A stretch of 64,000 nucleotides of DNA from JARRLC01 sp050290865 (GTDB lineage Bacteria > Pseudomonadota > Alphaproteobacteria > Rhizobiales > Rhodomicrobiaceae). Shown piece by piece: positions 16,664 to 25,409 of this stretch. The position numbers were made by a program, and so were the translations under genes. Numbering within the stretch: the stretch's first letter is position 1; each line of letters opens with the position of its first letter. The notes beneath the pieces are model-generated. The model was not told the DNA's origin and did no database searches. It saw only the letters and a list, made by a program, of their open reading frames with translations. The DNA lies in assembly GCA_050290865.1 (NCBI GenBank), contig JBNKIW010000004.1:62001-126000 (forward strand). Direction: 5' to 3'.

Positions 16664-17854
16664 CTATTTTATGATGCTGGCAACGACGCCGGCGCCAACG
16701 GTACGCCCACCTTCACGGATGGCGAAGCGGAGCTTCTCCTCCATGGCGATCGGCACGATCAACTCGACCTCCATGGCGATATTGTCGCCCGGCATCACCA
16801 TTTCGGTGCCTTCCGGCAGGTGAACGACACCCGTCACGTCGGTGGTCCGGAAGTAGAACTGTGGACGGTAGTTGCCGAAAAACGGCGTGTGGCGGCCGCC
16901 TTCTTCCTTCGTCAGAATGTAGGCCTCAGCCTTGAACCGCGTGTGCGGGTTGACGCTGCCGGGCTTGCAGAGCACCTGACCCCGCTCGACCGAGGTGCGA
17001 TCGACACCGCGCAGCAGGCAGCCAACATTGTCGCCGGCCTCACCCTGATCCAGAAGCTTGCGGAACATCTCGACGCCAGTCACCGTCGTCTTCGAGGTGG
17101 GCTTGATGCCGACGATTTCGACTTCCTCGCCGACCTTGATCACACCGCGCTCAACGCGGCCCGTAACCACCGTGCCGCGGCCAGAGATGGAAAACACGTC
17201 CTCGATCGGCATCAGGAACGGCCTGTCCTTCGGGCGTTCCGGCTGTGGGATATACGCGTCGACTTCCTTCATAAGTTCCAAGATCGAGTTCCGGCCGATC
17301 TCTTCATCGCGGCCCTCGAGAGCGGCGAGCGCGGAGCCCTTCACGATCGGAATATCATCGCCAGGGAACTCATAGGACGAAAGAAGGTCGCGGACCTCAA
17401 GCTCGACGAGTTCCAGAAGCTCCGGGTCGTCGACCATGTCTACCTTGTTCAGATACACCACCAGCGCGGGCACACCGACCTGACGGGCAAGCAGAATATG
17501 CTCGCGGGTCTGCGGCATCGGACCGTCAGCCGCGGACACCACGAGGATTGCACCGTCCATCTGCGCGGCACCGGTGATCATGTTCTTCACATAGTCGGCG
17601 TGGCCGGGGCAATCCACATGCGCGTAGTGGCGGTTATCCGTCTCATACTCGACATGCGCCGTAGAAATGGTGATGCCGCGAGCGCGCTCCTCCGGGGCCT
17701 TGTCGATCTGATCATAGGCCGCGAATTGCGCGCCGCCGGATTCGGCCAGGACCTTGGTGATGGCCGCCGTCAGCGTCGTCTTGCCGTGATCGACATGTCC
17801 GATGGTGCCGACATTCACATGAGGCTTCGTGCGTTCAAATTTTTGCTTGGCCAT
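16664..17854 (-). CDS. tuf: Elongation factor Tu
   Basis: EF-Tu brings aminoacyl-tRNA to the ribosome with GTP. The 396-residue product has the full G-domain set: P-loop GHVDHGKT near residue 20, DCPG for G3, NKVD for G4 and SAL for G5, followed by two beta-barrel domains. It is the only tuf copy in the window; many Proteobacteria have a second one elsewhere. It lies 45 bases after fusA and before rpsJ. Confidence 0.98.
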   Translation of the reverse strand: MAKQKFERTKPHVNVGTIGHVDHGKTTLTAAITKVLAESGGAQFAAYDQIDKAPEERARGITISTAHVEYETDNRHYAHVDCPGHADYVKNMITGAAQMDGAILVVSAADGPMPQTREHILLARQVGVPALVVYLNKVDMVDDPELLELVELEVRDLLSSYEFPGDDIPIVKGSALAALEGRDEEIGRNSILELMKEVDAYIPQPERPKDRPFLMPIEDVFSISGRGTVVTGRVERGVIKVGEEVEIVGIKPTSKTTVTGVEMFRKLLDQGEAGDNVGCLLRGVDRTSVERGQVLCKPGSVNPHTRFKAEAYILTKEEGGRHTPFFGNYRPQFYFRTTDVTGVVHLPEGTEMVMPGDNIAMEVELIVPIAMEEKLRFAIREGGRTVGAGVVASIIK

Positions 17855-17899
17855 CTGGCTCTCCGTCTCTTCAACTTCTTGGCTCTTGTTCCAAGACCA

Positions 17900-19975
17900 C
17901 TAAGCAAACTTAGCCTGTACTTCTTCCGCAACATTCTGCGGGACTTGCGCATAATGCGCGAACTGCATCGTGAACTGAGCGCGGCCCTGGCTCATGGAGC
18001 GCAAAGTGTTCACGTAACCGAACATGTTGGCGAGCGGCACCAGCGCATTCAACAGGGTGGCGTTGCCGCGCATCTCCTGGCCCTGCACCTGGCCGCGGCG
18101 GCTGGTTAGATCGCCGATGATGCCGCCGAGATACTCCTCCGGCGAAACCACCTCTACCTTCATGATGGGTTCCAGCAGCTTCGGCCCGGCTTTCTGCAAG
18201 CCTTCGCGAAGCGCCGCACGGGAGGCAATTTCGAACGCCAGCGCGCTCGAGTCCACCTCGTGATAAGCGCCGTCAACAAGCGATACCTTCAGGTCGATCA
18301 CCGGGAACCCTGCCAGCACGCCGCTGTCCAGCACGCTCTTGAGCCCCTTCTCGACGCCTGGGATGTATTCCTTCGGCACGGCGCCGCCAACGATCTTGCT
18401 TTCGAAGACAAAACCGGCCCCAGACTCGCCCGGCTCAATGACGAGTTTCACGCGCGCGAACTGGCCTGAGCCGCCGGTCTGCTTCTTATGTGTGTAATCC
18501 ACCTCCGACTTCCGCGTCGCGGTCTCGCGGTAAGCCACCTGTGGCGCGCCAATATTCGCATCGACCTTATAGGTGCGTTTCAGAACATCGACCTTTATGT
18601 CCAGATGAAGCTCCCCCATCCCCTTCAGGATGGTCTGGCCCGACTCGGGATCGGTCGAGACGCGGAAAGACGGGTCTTCAGCAGCAAGCTTCGACAGCGC
18701 AATACCCAGCTTTTCCTGGTCGGCCTTCGACCGCGGCTCGATGGCGATCTCGATAACCGGATCGGGGAATTCCATCCGCTCAAGGATCACCTGCTTGGAC
18801 GAGTCGCATAGCGTGTCGCCGGTGCGCACTTCCTTCAGTCCGGCCAGCGCGAGGATGTCGCCGGCATAGGCTTCCTTGATGTCTTCCCGATTGTTGGCAT
18901 GCATGAGCAGCATGCGGCCAACACGCTCCTTCTTGTCGCGCGTCGAATTCACGATGCCCATGCCGGATTCGATCTTGCCGGAATAGATGCGGCAGAAGGT
19001 GACCGTGCCGACGAAGGGGTCGTCCATAATCTTGAACGCGAGCAGCGAGAGCGGCTCGCTGTCCGAAGACTTCCGGACAACTTCGTCTCCGCTGCGCACG
19101 TCGATCCCCTTGATCGGCGGGACATCGAGCGGCGAGGGCAGGTAGTCGATCACAGCGTCGAGGAGCGGCTGCACACCCTTGTTCTTGAAGGCCGAGCCAC
19201 ACAGAACGGGATAAAACGCGCTTGTACATGTCCCCTTGCGGATCAGCGTCTTCAGCGTCTCAATGTCCGGCTCCTGCCCTTCGAGATAGGCTTCGAGAGC
19301 AACCTCGTCCATCTCCACGGCGGTCTCGATCAGCTTCTCGCGGTATTCCTTGGCCGTTTCCAGAAGGTCGGCGGGAATCTCCTCATCGTGGAACGCCGCT
19401 CCGAGCGTCTCCTCGTCCCACACCAGCGCCTTCATGTGAAGGAGATCGATGACACCCTTGAATGCACTTTCGGCGCCGTAGGGAAGCTGAAGAACGAGCG
19501 TCTTGGCGCCCAGACGCTTATGAATGGACGCCACGGAGGCAAAGAAATCGGCGCCGATCTTGTCCATCTTGTTGACGAAGAACATACGCGGCACGCCATA
19601 TTTGTCGCCCTGCCGCCACACCGTCTCCGTCTGCGGCTCGACGCCCTGATTAGCGTCGAGAAGAGCGACAGCACCGTCAAGCACGCGCAGCGAGCGCTCC
19701 ACTTCAATGGTAAAATCGACGTGGCCGGGCGTATCGATGATGTTGACGCGCTTGTCGTTCCAATAGGCGGTGGTCGCAGCGGAAGTGATCGTGATGCCAC
19801 GCTCCTGCTCCTGCTCCATCCAATCCATGGTGGCAGCGCCGTCGTGCACTTCGCCGATCTTGTGGCTCCGGCCGGTATAATAGAGGATACGCTCGGTGGT
19901 CGTGGTCTTCCCGGCATCGATATGCGCCATGATACCGATGTTGCGGTAGTCCTCGATCTTCGTCTGGCGTGCCAT
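17900..19975 (-). CDS. fusA: Elongation factor G
   Basis: EF-G catalyses translocation and, with RRF, ribosome recycling. The 691-residue protein starts MARQTKIEDYRNIGIMAHID, with P-loop AHIDAGKTTTTE, switch region RGITITSAATT, DTPGHVDF and NKMDKIG. Domains II-V follow, with the domain IV tip in the YRETATRKSEVDYTHKKQTG region. Length is normal. It lies between rpsG (26 bases) and tuf (45 bases). Confidence 0.98.
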   Translation of the reverse strand: MARQTKIEDYRNIGIMAHIDAGKTTTTERILYYTGRSHKIGEVHDGAATMDWMEQEQERGITITSAATTAYWNDKRVNIIDTPGHVDFTIEVERSLRVLDGAVALLDANQGVEPQTETVWRQGDKYGVPRMFFVNKMDKIGADFFASVASIHKRLGAKTLVLQLPYGAESAFKGVIDLLHMKALVWDEETLGAAFHDEEIPADLLETAKEYREKLIETAVEMDEVALEAYLEGQEPDIETLKTLIRKGTCTSAFYPVLCGSAFKNKGVQPLLDAVIDYLPSPLDVPPIKGIDVRSGDEVVRKSSDSEPLSLLAFKIMDDPFVGTVTFCRIYSGKIESGMGIVNSTRDKKERVGRMLLMHANNREDIKEAYAGDILALAGLKEVRTGDTLCDSSKQVILERMEFPDPVIEIAIEPRSKADQEKLGIALSKLAAEDPSFRVSTDPESGQTILKGMGELHLDIKVDVLKRTYKVDANIGAPQVAYRETATRKSEVDYTHKKQTGGSGQFARVKLVIEPGESGAGFVFESKIVGGAVPKEYIPGVEKGLKSVLDSGVLAGFPVIDLKVSLVDGAYHEVDSSALAFEIASRAALREGLQKAGPKLLEPIMKVEVVSPEEYLGGIIGDLTSRRGQVQGQEMRGNATLLNALVPLANMFGYVNTLRSMSQGRAQFTMQFAHYAQVPQNVAEEVQAKFA

Positions 19976-20001
19976 AGTCTAGCGGTTCCTTAACTAACTC
20001 G

Positions 20002-20472
20002 TTACCAGCGGTAATGCGAGAAGGCGCGGTTGGCCTCGGCCATACGGTGCGTATCTTCGCGCTTCTTCACCGCGGTGCCACGACTGTTCGCGGCATCCAG
20101 CAACTCACCCGAAAGGCGCTCTTCCATCGTGTTTTCGTTGCGCCCGCGCGCAGCGGTGATGATCCAGCGAATCGCCAGGGCCTGACGGCGCTCCATGCGG
20201 ACTTCCACCGGCACCTGATACGTCGCGCCGCCGACGCGGCGGGAACGGACCTCGATTGCCGGTTTCACATTGTCCAGAGCCTCGTGGAAAAGCTGAAGCG
20301 CCTCGCGCTTCGCCTTCTCCTCGATCCGGTCGAGCGCCCCATAGACGATCCGTTCAGCAGCCGACTTCTTGCCCTCATACATCAGGCTGTTCATGAACTT
20401 GGTCAGCACCAGATCGCCGTATTTCGGGTCCGGAATGATTTCGCGCTTTTCTGCTCTGTGACGGCGAGACAT
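20002..20472 (-). CDS. rpsG: 30S ribosomal protein S7
   Basis: S7 organises the 3' major domain of 16S rRNA and touches the E-site tRNA. The 156-residue protein starts MSRRHRAEKREIIPDPKYGD and has the motifs KFMNSLMYEGKKSAAERIVY and VEVRMERRQALAIRWIITAA. It lies 71 bases after rpsL. In E. coli S7 represses the str operon; no equivalent site was identified here. Confidence 0.98.
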   Translation of the reverse strand: MSRRHRAEKREIIPDPKYGDLVLTKFMNSLMYEGKKSAAERIVYGALDRIEEKAKREALQLFHEALDNVKPAIEVRSRRVGGATYQVPVEVRMERRQALAIRWIITAARGRNENTMEERLSGELLDAANSRGTAVKKREDTHRMAEANRAFSHYRW

Positions 20473-20543
20473 CGCTATACCACCTGCAAAATTTCCGTTG
20501 GCCGCGCGCTGGAAGACGCACCGCGGCGACTGGAGCCCTCGGC

Positions 20544-20915
20544 CTATTTCGGCCGCTTGGCGCCATATTTCGAGCGGCGCTGCCTGCGCTTCGACACCCC
20601 TTGCGTGTCGAGCACGCCGCGGATGATGTGATAGCGCACACCCGGCAAATCCTTCACACGACCGCCGCGGATAAGCACCACCGAGTGCTCCTGCAGATTG
20701 TGCCCCTCGCCGGGAATGTAGCTCGTAACCTCAAACCCGTTCTGCAGCCGCACGCGCGCAACCTTGCGCAGCGCCGAGTTCGGCTTTTTGGGCGTCGTCG
20801 TGTAGACGCGTGTGCAGACGCCGCGCTTCTGCGGGCAGGCCTGCATGGCCGGAACCTTGTTCCGCTTGACCGGCTGCTTCCGCGGCTTGCGGATGAGCTG
20901 TTGAATCGTTGGCAT
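20544..20915 (-). CDS. rpsL: 30S ribosomal protein S12
   Basis: S12 controls decoding accuracy. The ATG at 20915 gives the family-standard 123 residues beginning MPTIQQLIRKPRKQPVKRNK; an open stretch upstream in frame has no family resemblance. The streptomycin-relevant lysines at positions 43 (TPKKPNSALRK) and 88 (RVKDLPGVRYH) are both wild type, so no rpsL-based resistance is expected. It is the first gene of the whole cluster, so the main promoter should lie in the 507 bases upstream. Confidence 0.98.
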   Translation of the reverse strand: MPTIQQLIRKPRKQPVKRNKVPAMQACPQKRGVCTRVYTTTPKKPNSALRKVARVRLQNGFEVTSYIPGEGHNLQEHSVVLIRGGRVKDLPGVRYHIIRGVLDTQGVSKRRQRRSKYGAKRPK

Positions 20916-21054
20916 ACGTCTTTCAACCCAAGCAAAAATGAACTGGGCGCTGTTCTGCGCGAGAGTCTCGACAACTCCGGCGCCAGCCGCGACCAGCAGA
21001 AACGCGAGAGGACCGCCCGGTAGCACCGGAAGGTCATACGCCCAATTCTGATCC

Positions 21055-21082
21055 GTTATAGATTGACAGCGTCTAGGCACAA
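21055..21082 (-). promoter_or_regulatory. Candidate promoter for the rpsL-led operon
   Basis: On the minus strand TTGTGC (21082-21077) and TATAAC (21060-21055) are separated by 16 bases. The -10 box is close to consensus while the -35 box matches in only three positions. It lies about 140 bases upstream of the rpsL start. A second candidate, CTGACA with CATATG 17 bases away, lies about 35 bases further upstream. Assignment is by eye only. Confidence 0.3.
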
Positions 21083-21162
21083 GCGAGCAAACATATGCAC
21101 ACAGACCTACCGCCTGTCAGTTCGGTGAGCGCAAACTAGTCGCCCCATTTTAGCGCGTCAAG

Positions 21163-21184
21163 CCTCAAATTTGCCCATTTGAGG
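21163..21184. repeat. Inverted repeat in the rpsL upstream region
   Basis: CCTCAAAT and ATTTGAGG form a perfect 8-base dyad with a 6-base centre. It could be an operator for the divergent gene or the stem of an RNA. No T-run follows it. Confidence 0.35.
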
Positions 21185-21422
21185 GTGATCTTGCCCCCAG
21201 CCGGTGTTTTTCAGGGCACTGTATCAGAAATGCAGTTATGCGCTTGATGAGTCCGACTACACTCGTTTATGAGCAGATGGGGCATCGTGCGGCGTCCAAA
21301 GCGCACGGTGGCGGCAAAAGGCCCGTGTAGGGTGTATTGCCACTGCGTTCGTGATAGTAAGGTGCGAAGCGGGCGAACGTCATAAGCGGCGCGGGACGCG
21401 CATCAAAGATGGCGGCAGGGGG

Positions 21423-22085
21423 ATGAGCGAGTTCTTTGCCTGGGCTGCGACAGGGCTGGTTGTCGGGTTGCAGAGCTGGTCGGAGGCAGGACGGTCAGGG
21501 GCCAAGGTCCACCGGAACGGCCGGGTGGCGGAGGACGCGTATGCGCCGCCGCTGATCGATCGGCAGCGTTTTTATTTGCGCCAGCGCGATGGCCGCGAGA
21601 TTGAAATCTTTCTCGCCGACAGCGGTATTTCCTTTCGCAACGGTCACGCGGTGACAGCCGTCTGGGCCGCCCAGCAGGACGCGCATTACGGCCACTGTAT
21701 CTATCTCGAGAATCACACGACGGGCGCCATTGCCAGGCTTCCCGAAAACGTCGCCATGATCCGTGCGAAAGCCAGCCTGTCGAAGGTTGCCGGGATGGGC
21801 TTCCTCGCAACATTTCCCGCCGCGCTGTCTCTGCTCGCCTGGATGACCTTCCAGCGTGGCGCCGCTTACCTTCATCAGAAGAGTTTCCTCATGAGCGCCG
21901 GCATCGCAATGGTCCTGCTCTTCGTCGTCGGAGCCGTTGTCGCAAAACTTGTTTCCGACTACCTGCGCGCGGACGACGATCAGAAGATCTGGCTCGCAGC
22001 CGACAAGGCCCTCGCCAACGCGCGCCGGGTTCTTCTGCAGAAGCCTGTAACAAAACCGTATATCGACTACGGCGAGGGTTATTAG
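21423..22085 (+). CDS. Unrecognised membrane protein with two transmembrane segments
   Basis: I do not recognise this 220-residue protein. An N-terminal soluble part contains the stretch QRFYLRQRDGREIEIFLADS and GNA-like charged turns. Two hydrophobic segments lie near residues 122-141 (GMGFLATFPAALSLLAWMTF) and 151-174, followed by a short charged tail. The start is placed at ATG 21423, preceded by AGGGGG, although that site sits very close to the start; an in-frame ATG at 21351 would add 24 basic residues. It stands alone, divergent from the ribosomal cluster and 209 bases before the next gene. A membrane location is inferred from hydropathy; function unknown. Confidence 0.7.
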   Translation: MSEFFAWAATGLVVGLQSWSEAGRSGAKVHRNGRVAEDAYAPPLIDRQRFYLRQRDGREIEIFLADSGISFRNGHAVTAVWAAQQDAHYGHCIYLENHTTGAIARLPENVAMIRAKASLSKVAGMGFLATFPAALSLLAWMTFQRGAAYLHQKSFLMSAGIAMVLLFVVGAVVAKLVSDYLRADDDQKIWLAADKALANARRVLLQKPVTKPYIDYGEGY

Positions 22086-22294
22086 AGCAGGAATATGCTC
22101 ACCCCGAGAGGCATATAGGTGGGGATTTCGCGGTATTGCTCCGTGACGACGTCCCTTGATACCCAACCGGTTCGCGATATTTTGTATCTGGACCGCAGCC
22201 GGGCCACCTCATATACTAAGTATCAGTACGATAACTTATTGTTTGCGGCAGTGTCCCGTGTAACCTCCGCTAAGTTCTTTCGTGGTGTGATATA

Positions 22295-23572
22295 ATGAAG
22301 CAAGCGGTCTCCGTTTTCCTCCCCTTTATCGGGACCCGCCGACTGCAGCAAATCGTTTTGAGCCTCTTCATATCGGGTTGCACCCTCCTGCTCCCGCCCC
22401 CGTCCGCTCTCGCAGAAACGAAAACCATCACCGCCAAGAAATCGGGAAGCACCATCGATCAGGTCGGAAAGGTACTACCACAGGTATACCGGCTGATGGT
22501 GGATGTGAACGGCGCAATAAAAGGGGGAACGGCGTTTCTCGTCAGCGGGCAGCGCGTGGTCGCCACGAATAACCATGTCGTCGATGGTGGCAGGGCGTTC
22601 TGGCTCGGCTATCTCGATGCCGGCGGTGAAGCCCGGCGCATGCCGCTGCATCTGGTCGCCACCTACCCGCAGAAGGATCTGGCGCTTCTCGAAGCGCTTG
22701 ACGACCTGTCCGGCAGACCGCTGCGGCTCGCAACGCGGATCCCTGCCCCGGCCTCGAAGCTGTACGCCATCGGATTCCCCCCGGCAGCCGACCTGCATGG
22801 CTCTCCGGAACCGGGGGACGGCAACGATGAGAGCTATTTTCGCCCGTCGGTGCTGGTCGGTTATGTCTCGCGGGTGTTGAGGAACCGTTGGTTGACATCG
22901 CGGCTTCAGCATCAGACGCCGATAATACCGGGCTACAGCGGCGGACCGCTCGTCAACGAGAACGGAGCCGTCGTCGGTATCAGCACTTCAATTCACAGGG
23001 AGGCGAACGGCATCTCCTATGCCGTACTGGCCGCCGATCTCGCCGAGTTGACGGCAGCATGCGCTCTGCCCGCCGCGGGCGATCGCTTGTCGCAGCCCCC
23101 TCCGCCTTCGCACGAAACCAGGGCTCCCCCCGCAACACCGGAGCGGATGAATACCCATGCCCTCCAGGAAAGGCGTCCTCTCACCAGAGATGAGGCCAGA
23201 CTGCTGAACAAGGCGGAGGTAGCGCTGGAAAACGGCGCGATCGGGCATGCGCGGCTCATATGCGAGGATCTCGCGAATGCGACCCGCAATCCGGAAGCCT
23301 ATGTTTGCCTCGGCAGAGCATACGACCCGGCAATTCTGAAAAAGGTTGGCGTCGTGGGCGTAACCGGCATCGCTGAACTCGCGGCGTTCTACTACGGACA
23401 GGCTGGCCGTATCCGCAAGCACACCCCTTCGCCGGGCAAGCCTCACGCTGGCGATACGCCGGGCCGGCCGCTTGCCCTCGCTGATGGCCGCGGCTGCGAA
23501 GCCAGCCGGTGCAGGCTCATTCACGGCACCGGCGGCCCCGTAGTGTCCTGCGAGCGCGGACGCAGGCATTGA
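22295..23572 (+). CDS. Exported trypsin-like serine protease with Sel1-like C-terminal region
   Basis: This 425-residue protein has an export signal: either an AxA site at ALA38-40 or a lipobox-like ISGC ending at Cys29. A trypsin-like domain follows with a complete triad: His94 in TNNHVVD, Asp128 in QKDLALLE and Ser215 in GYSGGPL. There is no PDZ domain. After a proline-rich linker (about 255-290), residues 300-370 resemble a Sel1/TPR-type repeat (ARLICEDLANATRN, CLGRAYDPAILKKVGVVGV, ELAAFYYGQA). The last 50 residues are proline- and arginine-rich and lack any pattern, which may indicate read-through in a shifted frame. It is followed by a palindromic repeat region. Substrate unknown. Confidence 0.8.
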   Translation: MKQAVSVFLPFIGTRRLQQIVLSLFISGCTLLLPPPSALAETKTITAKKSGSTIDQVGKVLPQVYRLMVDVNGAIKGGTAFLVSGQRVVATNNHVVDGGRAFWLGYLDAGGEARRMPLHLVATYPQKDLALLEALDDLSGRPLRLATRIPAPASKLYAIGFPPAADLHGSPEPGDGNDESYFRPSVLVGYVSRVLRNRWLTSRLQHQTPIIPGYSGGPLVNENGAVVGISTSIHREANGISYAVLAADLAELTAACALPAAGDRLSQPPPPSHETRAPPATPERMNTHALQERRPLTRDEARLLNKAEVALENGAIGHARLICEDLANATRNPEAYVCLGRAYDPAILKKVGVVGVTGIAELAAFYYGQAGRIRKHTPSPGKPHAGDTPGRPLALADGRGCEASRCRLIHGTGGPVVSCERGRRH

Positions 23573-23616
23573 ACCGCTGCTCCCGCGCATTCATCTTGCC
23601 TCCGCCCCGGAAAACG

Positions 23617-23786
23617 GCTAGTACGCCCCGCAGGAAATCCTGACCCACTTGCCGCGAGCGCTCACAAGACTTCTTAGCGGTTAAGCGTACTAGCAACCTA
23701 TTGAATCTTATACAGCTTATCCGCGAGCCAAGTTCGTATGAGCACTTGCGGCAAGCTGGGTCCGAACTTGGCTCGCGGGCTGTACT
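23617..23786. repeat. Composite palindromic intergenic repeat, copy A
   Basis: This 170-base element has two linked dyads. The first is bounded by GCTAGTAC (23617-23624) and GTACTAGC (23687-23694). The second is a strong hairpin: CCGCGAGCCAAGTTCG (23721-23736) pairs perfectly over 16 bases with 23763-23778, and an outer TACAGC (23711-23716) pairs with GCTGTA (23779-23784). The linker ACCTATTGAATCTTATACAGC-like region matches copy B at 48649-48842 with few differences. No coding potential. It resembles a REP- or MITE-like family; the family itself is not recognised. Confidence 0.8.
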
Positions 23787-23862
23787 TAGGGGCACCGCTG
23801 AAGAGGCGGCGCTGCGAAGCCTGCGGACGGTGCTTGGCTGCGGGCATGTGCGGAGAGCGGAC

Positions 23863-24855
23863 ATGACATTCAACCGACGCGGTTTTCTGGCGGCGGGCGT
23901 CCTGACGGCGGGCATCGCGGCCAACCCGAAATCCGAAGCAGGCGTGGCGGCGCGCGGTCGCAGCGTGACGGATTTCGGCGTGCAGCCGGGCTTGGAAGCC
24001 GCACAAACGACAAGGCTGCAAGAGGCTATCGACGAGATTACGCGCAGCGGCCACGCTGTTTTCCTGCCCGGCGGGCATTACGCCACGGGCACGCTCAATC
24101 TCCCGGCGGCATGCGCCATAACCGGCCCGGGCAGCGCCGCAATTCTCCATGGCAAAGATGGCAGGACCGTCTTCAAGGCTGACCTGCCCGGTTCCACCAC
24201 GGTCACGCTTTCCGGACTGGCCATCAATGGTGGCGCCACGCAAAGGAGCGGCAGTTCCGGCCGCCCCCTGCTTGCGTTGAAAGGTGCGGATGTCTCCCTC
24301 ACCCACGTCCGGCTGATGAACGCGCCCGGTACCGCCGTTCAGCTCCAGAAGTGTGGCGGCTTTCTGGAAAACCTCACCGTCGAAGGAGCAGGAAACGCCG
24401 GCCTTTATGCGAGCGATACCGCTACACTGACCGTAACAGGATGCCAGGTGTCCGCCTGCCGCGCGGAGGGCATGATAGTGTCCAGCCCTGCGCCGCGGAC
24501 CGGATTCGCGATCAGCCAGAACCAGGTTGCAGCCTGTGGCGGCGCCGGACTGGCCGTGGATGGCAGCGGCGTGGTCACGGGCAATTTCGTGTCGCAATCG
24601 CGGTTCGGCCTCAGGCTGGGCGGCGGTGGTGGCGGCCACATCGTGGCGACCGGCAACCTTTTGCGCGGGTGCAGGATTGGCATTGCCGTGACCGCATCGG
24701 GCGAAACGGTGCTCGCGTCGATCAATCTGATCAGCGAACCGGAGGACGGCGCCATCCGCGCCTTCGATGGCGACAGGCTCGTCGGCCCTGATCTGGCCCT
24801 CGAGAGCGCCGAGTCGTATCTCAACCTCACCGTAGCCGGAAACATAGTACGCTGA
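23863..24855 (+). CDS. Tat-exported parallel beta-helix protein, TIGR03808-like
   Basis: The 330-residue product starts at ATG 23863, preceded by a GGAGAG ribosome site, with a twin-arginine signal NRRGFLAAG at residues 4-12. The mature part reads as successive short beta-strand repeats (LTVTGCQVSACRAEGMIV, FAISQNQVAACGGAGLAV and similar), as in pectate-lyase-type right-handed beta helices, after an opening ALQ-type helix and FLPGGHYATGTLNLP. This matches the twin-arginine-translocated repeat family TIGR03808, whose function is unknown. It is shorter than I recall for the family (about 450 residues). An in-frame upstream ATG at 23701 lies inside the palindromic repeat and was rejected. Confidence 0.8.
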   Translation: MTFNRRGFLAAGVLTAGIAANPKSEAGVAARGRSVTDFGVQPGLEAAQTTRLQEAIDEITRSGHAVFLPGGHYATGTLNLPAACAITGPGSAAILHGKDGRTVFKADLPGSTTVTLSGLAINGGATQRSGSSGRPLLALKGADVSLTHVRLMNAPGTAVQLQKCGGFLENLTVEGAGNAGLYASDTATLTVTGCQVSACRAEGMIVSSPAPRTGFAISQNQVAACGGAGLAVDGSGVVTGNFVSQSRFGLRLGGGGGGHIVATGNLLRGCRIGIAVTASGETVLASINLISEPEDGAIRAFDGDRLVGPDLALESAESYLNLTVAGNIVR

Positions 24856-24971
24856 ACCTGTCGCGGTGGCTGTCGCTCCGAGTGGCTGGCCAGTATGGTA
24901 GTAATACTGCGCCGCAGGGGAACCACGTTTCCCGCCCGAGGGAAGACCCCGTCGCCGCGAAGCCGCATGGG

Positions 24972-25409
24972 TCACCAAAGGCGGAAAGCGTCGGAGATAT
25001 ATTCGGCGCCGGAACGCGGCGCGAATAGAACAGCGTCGAAGGATATGTCGCGGTCGGCATACTCCGGGAAATTCTGCAGCCAATGCTCCGCCGCCCCTGC
25101 AATGCGCCGTTGCTGCCGGGGCGTTACAGACCAGGCAGCATCGTCCCGTGTCCGCCGCGCCTTGACTTCAACAAAGGCGAGGTGGGCATCCTTGATAGCA
25201 ACGAGGTCGATTTCGCCGAGGGGAGACCGGTAGCGGCGGCTCAGGATTTCATAGCCGCGACCCGCCAGTATTGCCGCCGCGCGTCTTTCAGCGTCGACAC
25301 CGGAGCGGTAGGCAGCGCGCCTCCTCGTTGTTTGCGAGTACGCGTGCCGCCCAAGCGAAACTTCGTTACTCCGGTTGGCAGGCACCCTGATTTCACTCTC
25401 TACTATCAT
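24972..25409 (-). CDS. YraN-family (UPF0102) nuclease-fold protein
   Basis: YraN proteins have a restriction-endonuclease-like fold; their role is unresolved. The core runs AYRSGVDAERRAAAILAGRG, YEILSRRYRSPLGEIDLVA, then LAFVEVKARR, matching the family's predicted metal site (Glu and Asp of GEIDLV, Glu-x-Lys of VEVK). The start is uncertain: ATG 25409 gives 145 residues and ATG 25418 gives 148; both overlap the end of rsmI by about 17-26 bases, and neither has a strong ribosome site. Coupling to rsmI is a conserved arrangement in Proteobacteria. Confidence 0.88.
   Translation of the reverse strand: MIVESEIRVPANRSNEVSLGRHAYSQTTRRRAAYRSGVDAERRAAAILAGRGYEILSRRYRSPLGEIDLVAIKDAHLAFVEVKARRTRDDAAWSVTPRQQRRIAGAAEHWLQNFPEYADRDISFDAVLFAPRSGAEYISDAFRLW

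Larger units (their letters stand above)
20916..21422. other. Non-coding region upstream of the ribosomal cluster
   Basis: This 507-base stretch separates divergent rpsL and an unknown plus-strand gene. It is visibly less GC-rich than its neighbours. It holds a possible minus-strand promoter (21055-21082) and an 8-base-pair inverted repeat (21163-21184). No protein with recognisable features, no tRNA and no fragment of rpoC were seen, although rpoBC precede rpsL in many Proteobacteria. Confidence 0.6.
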
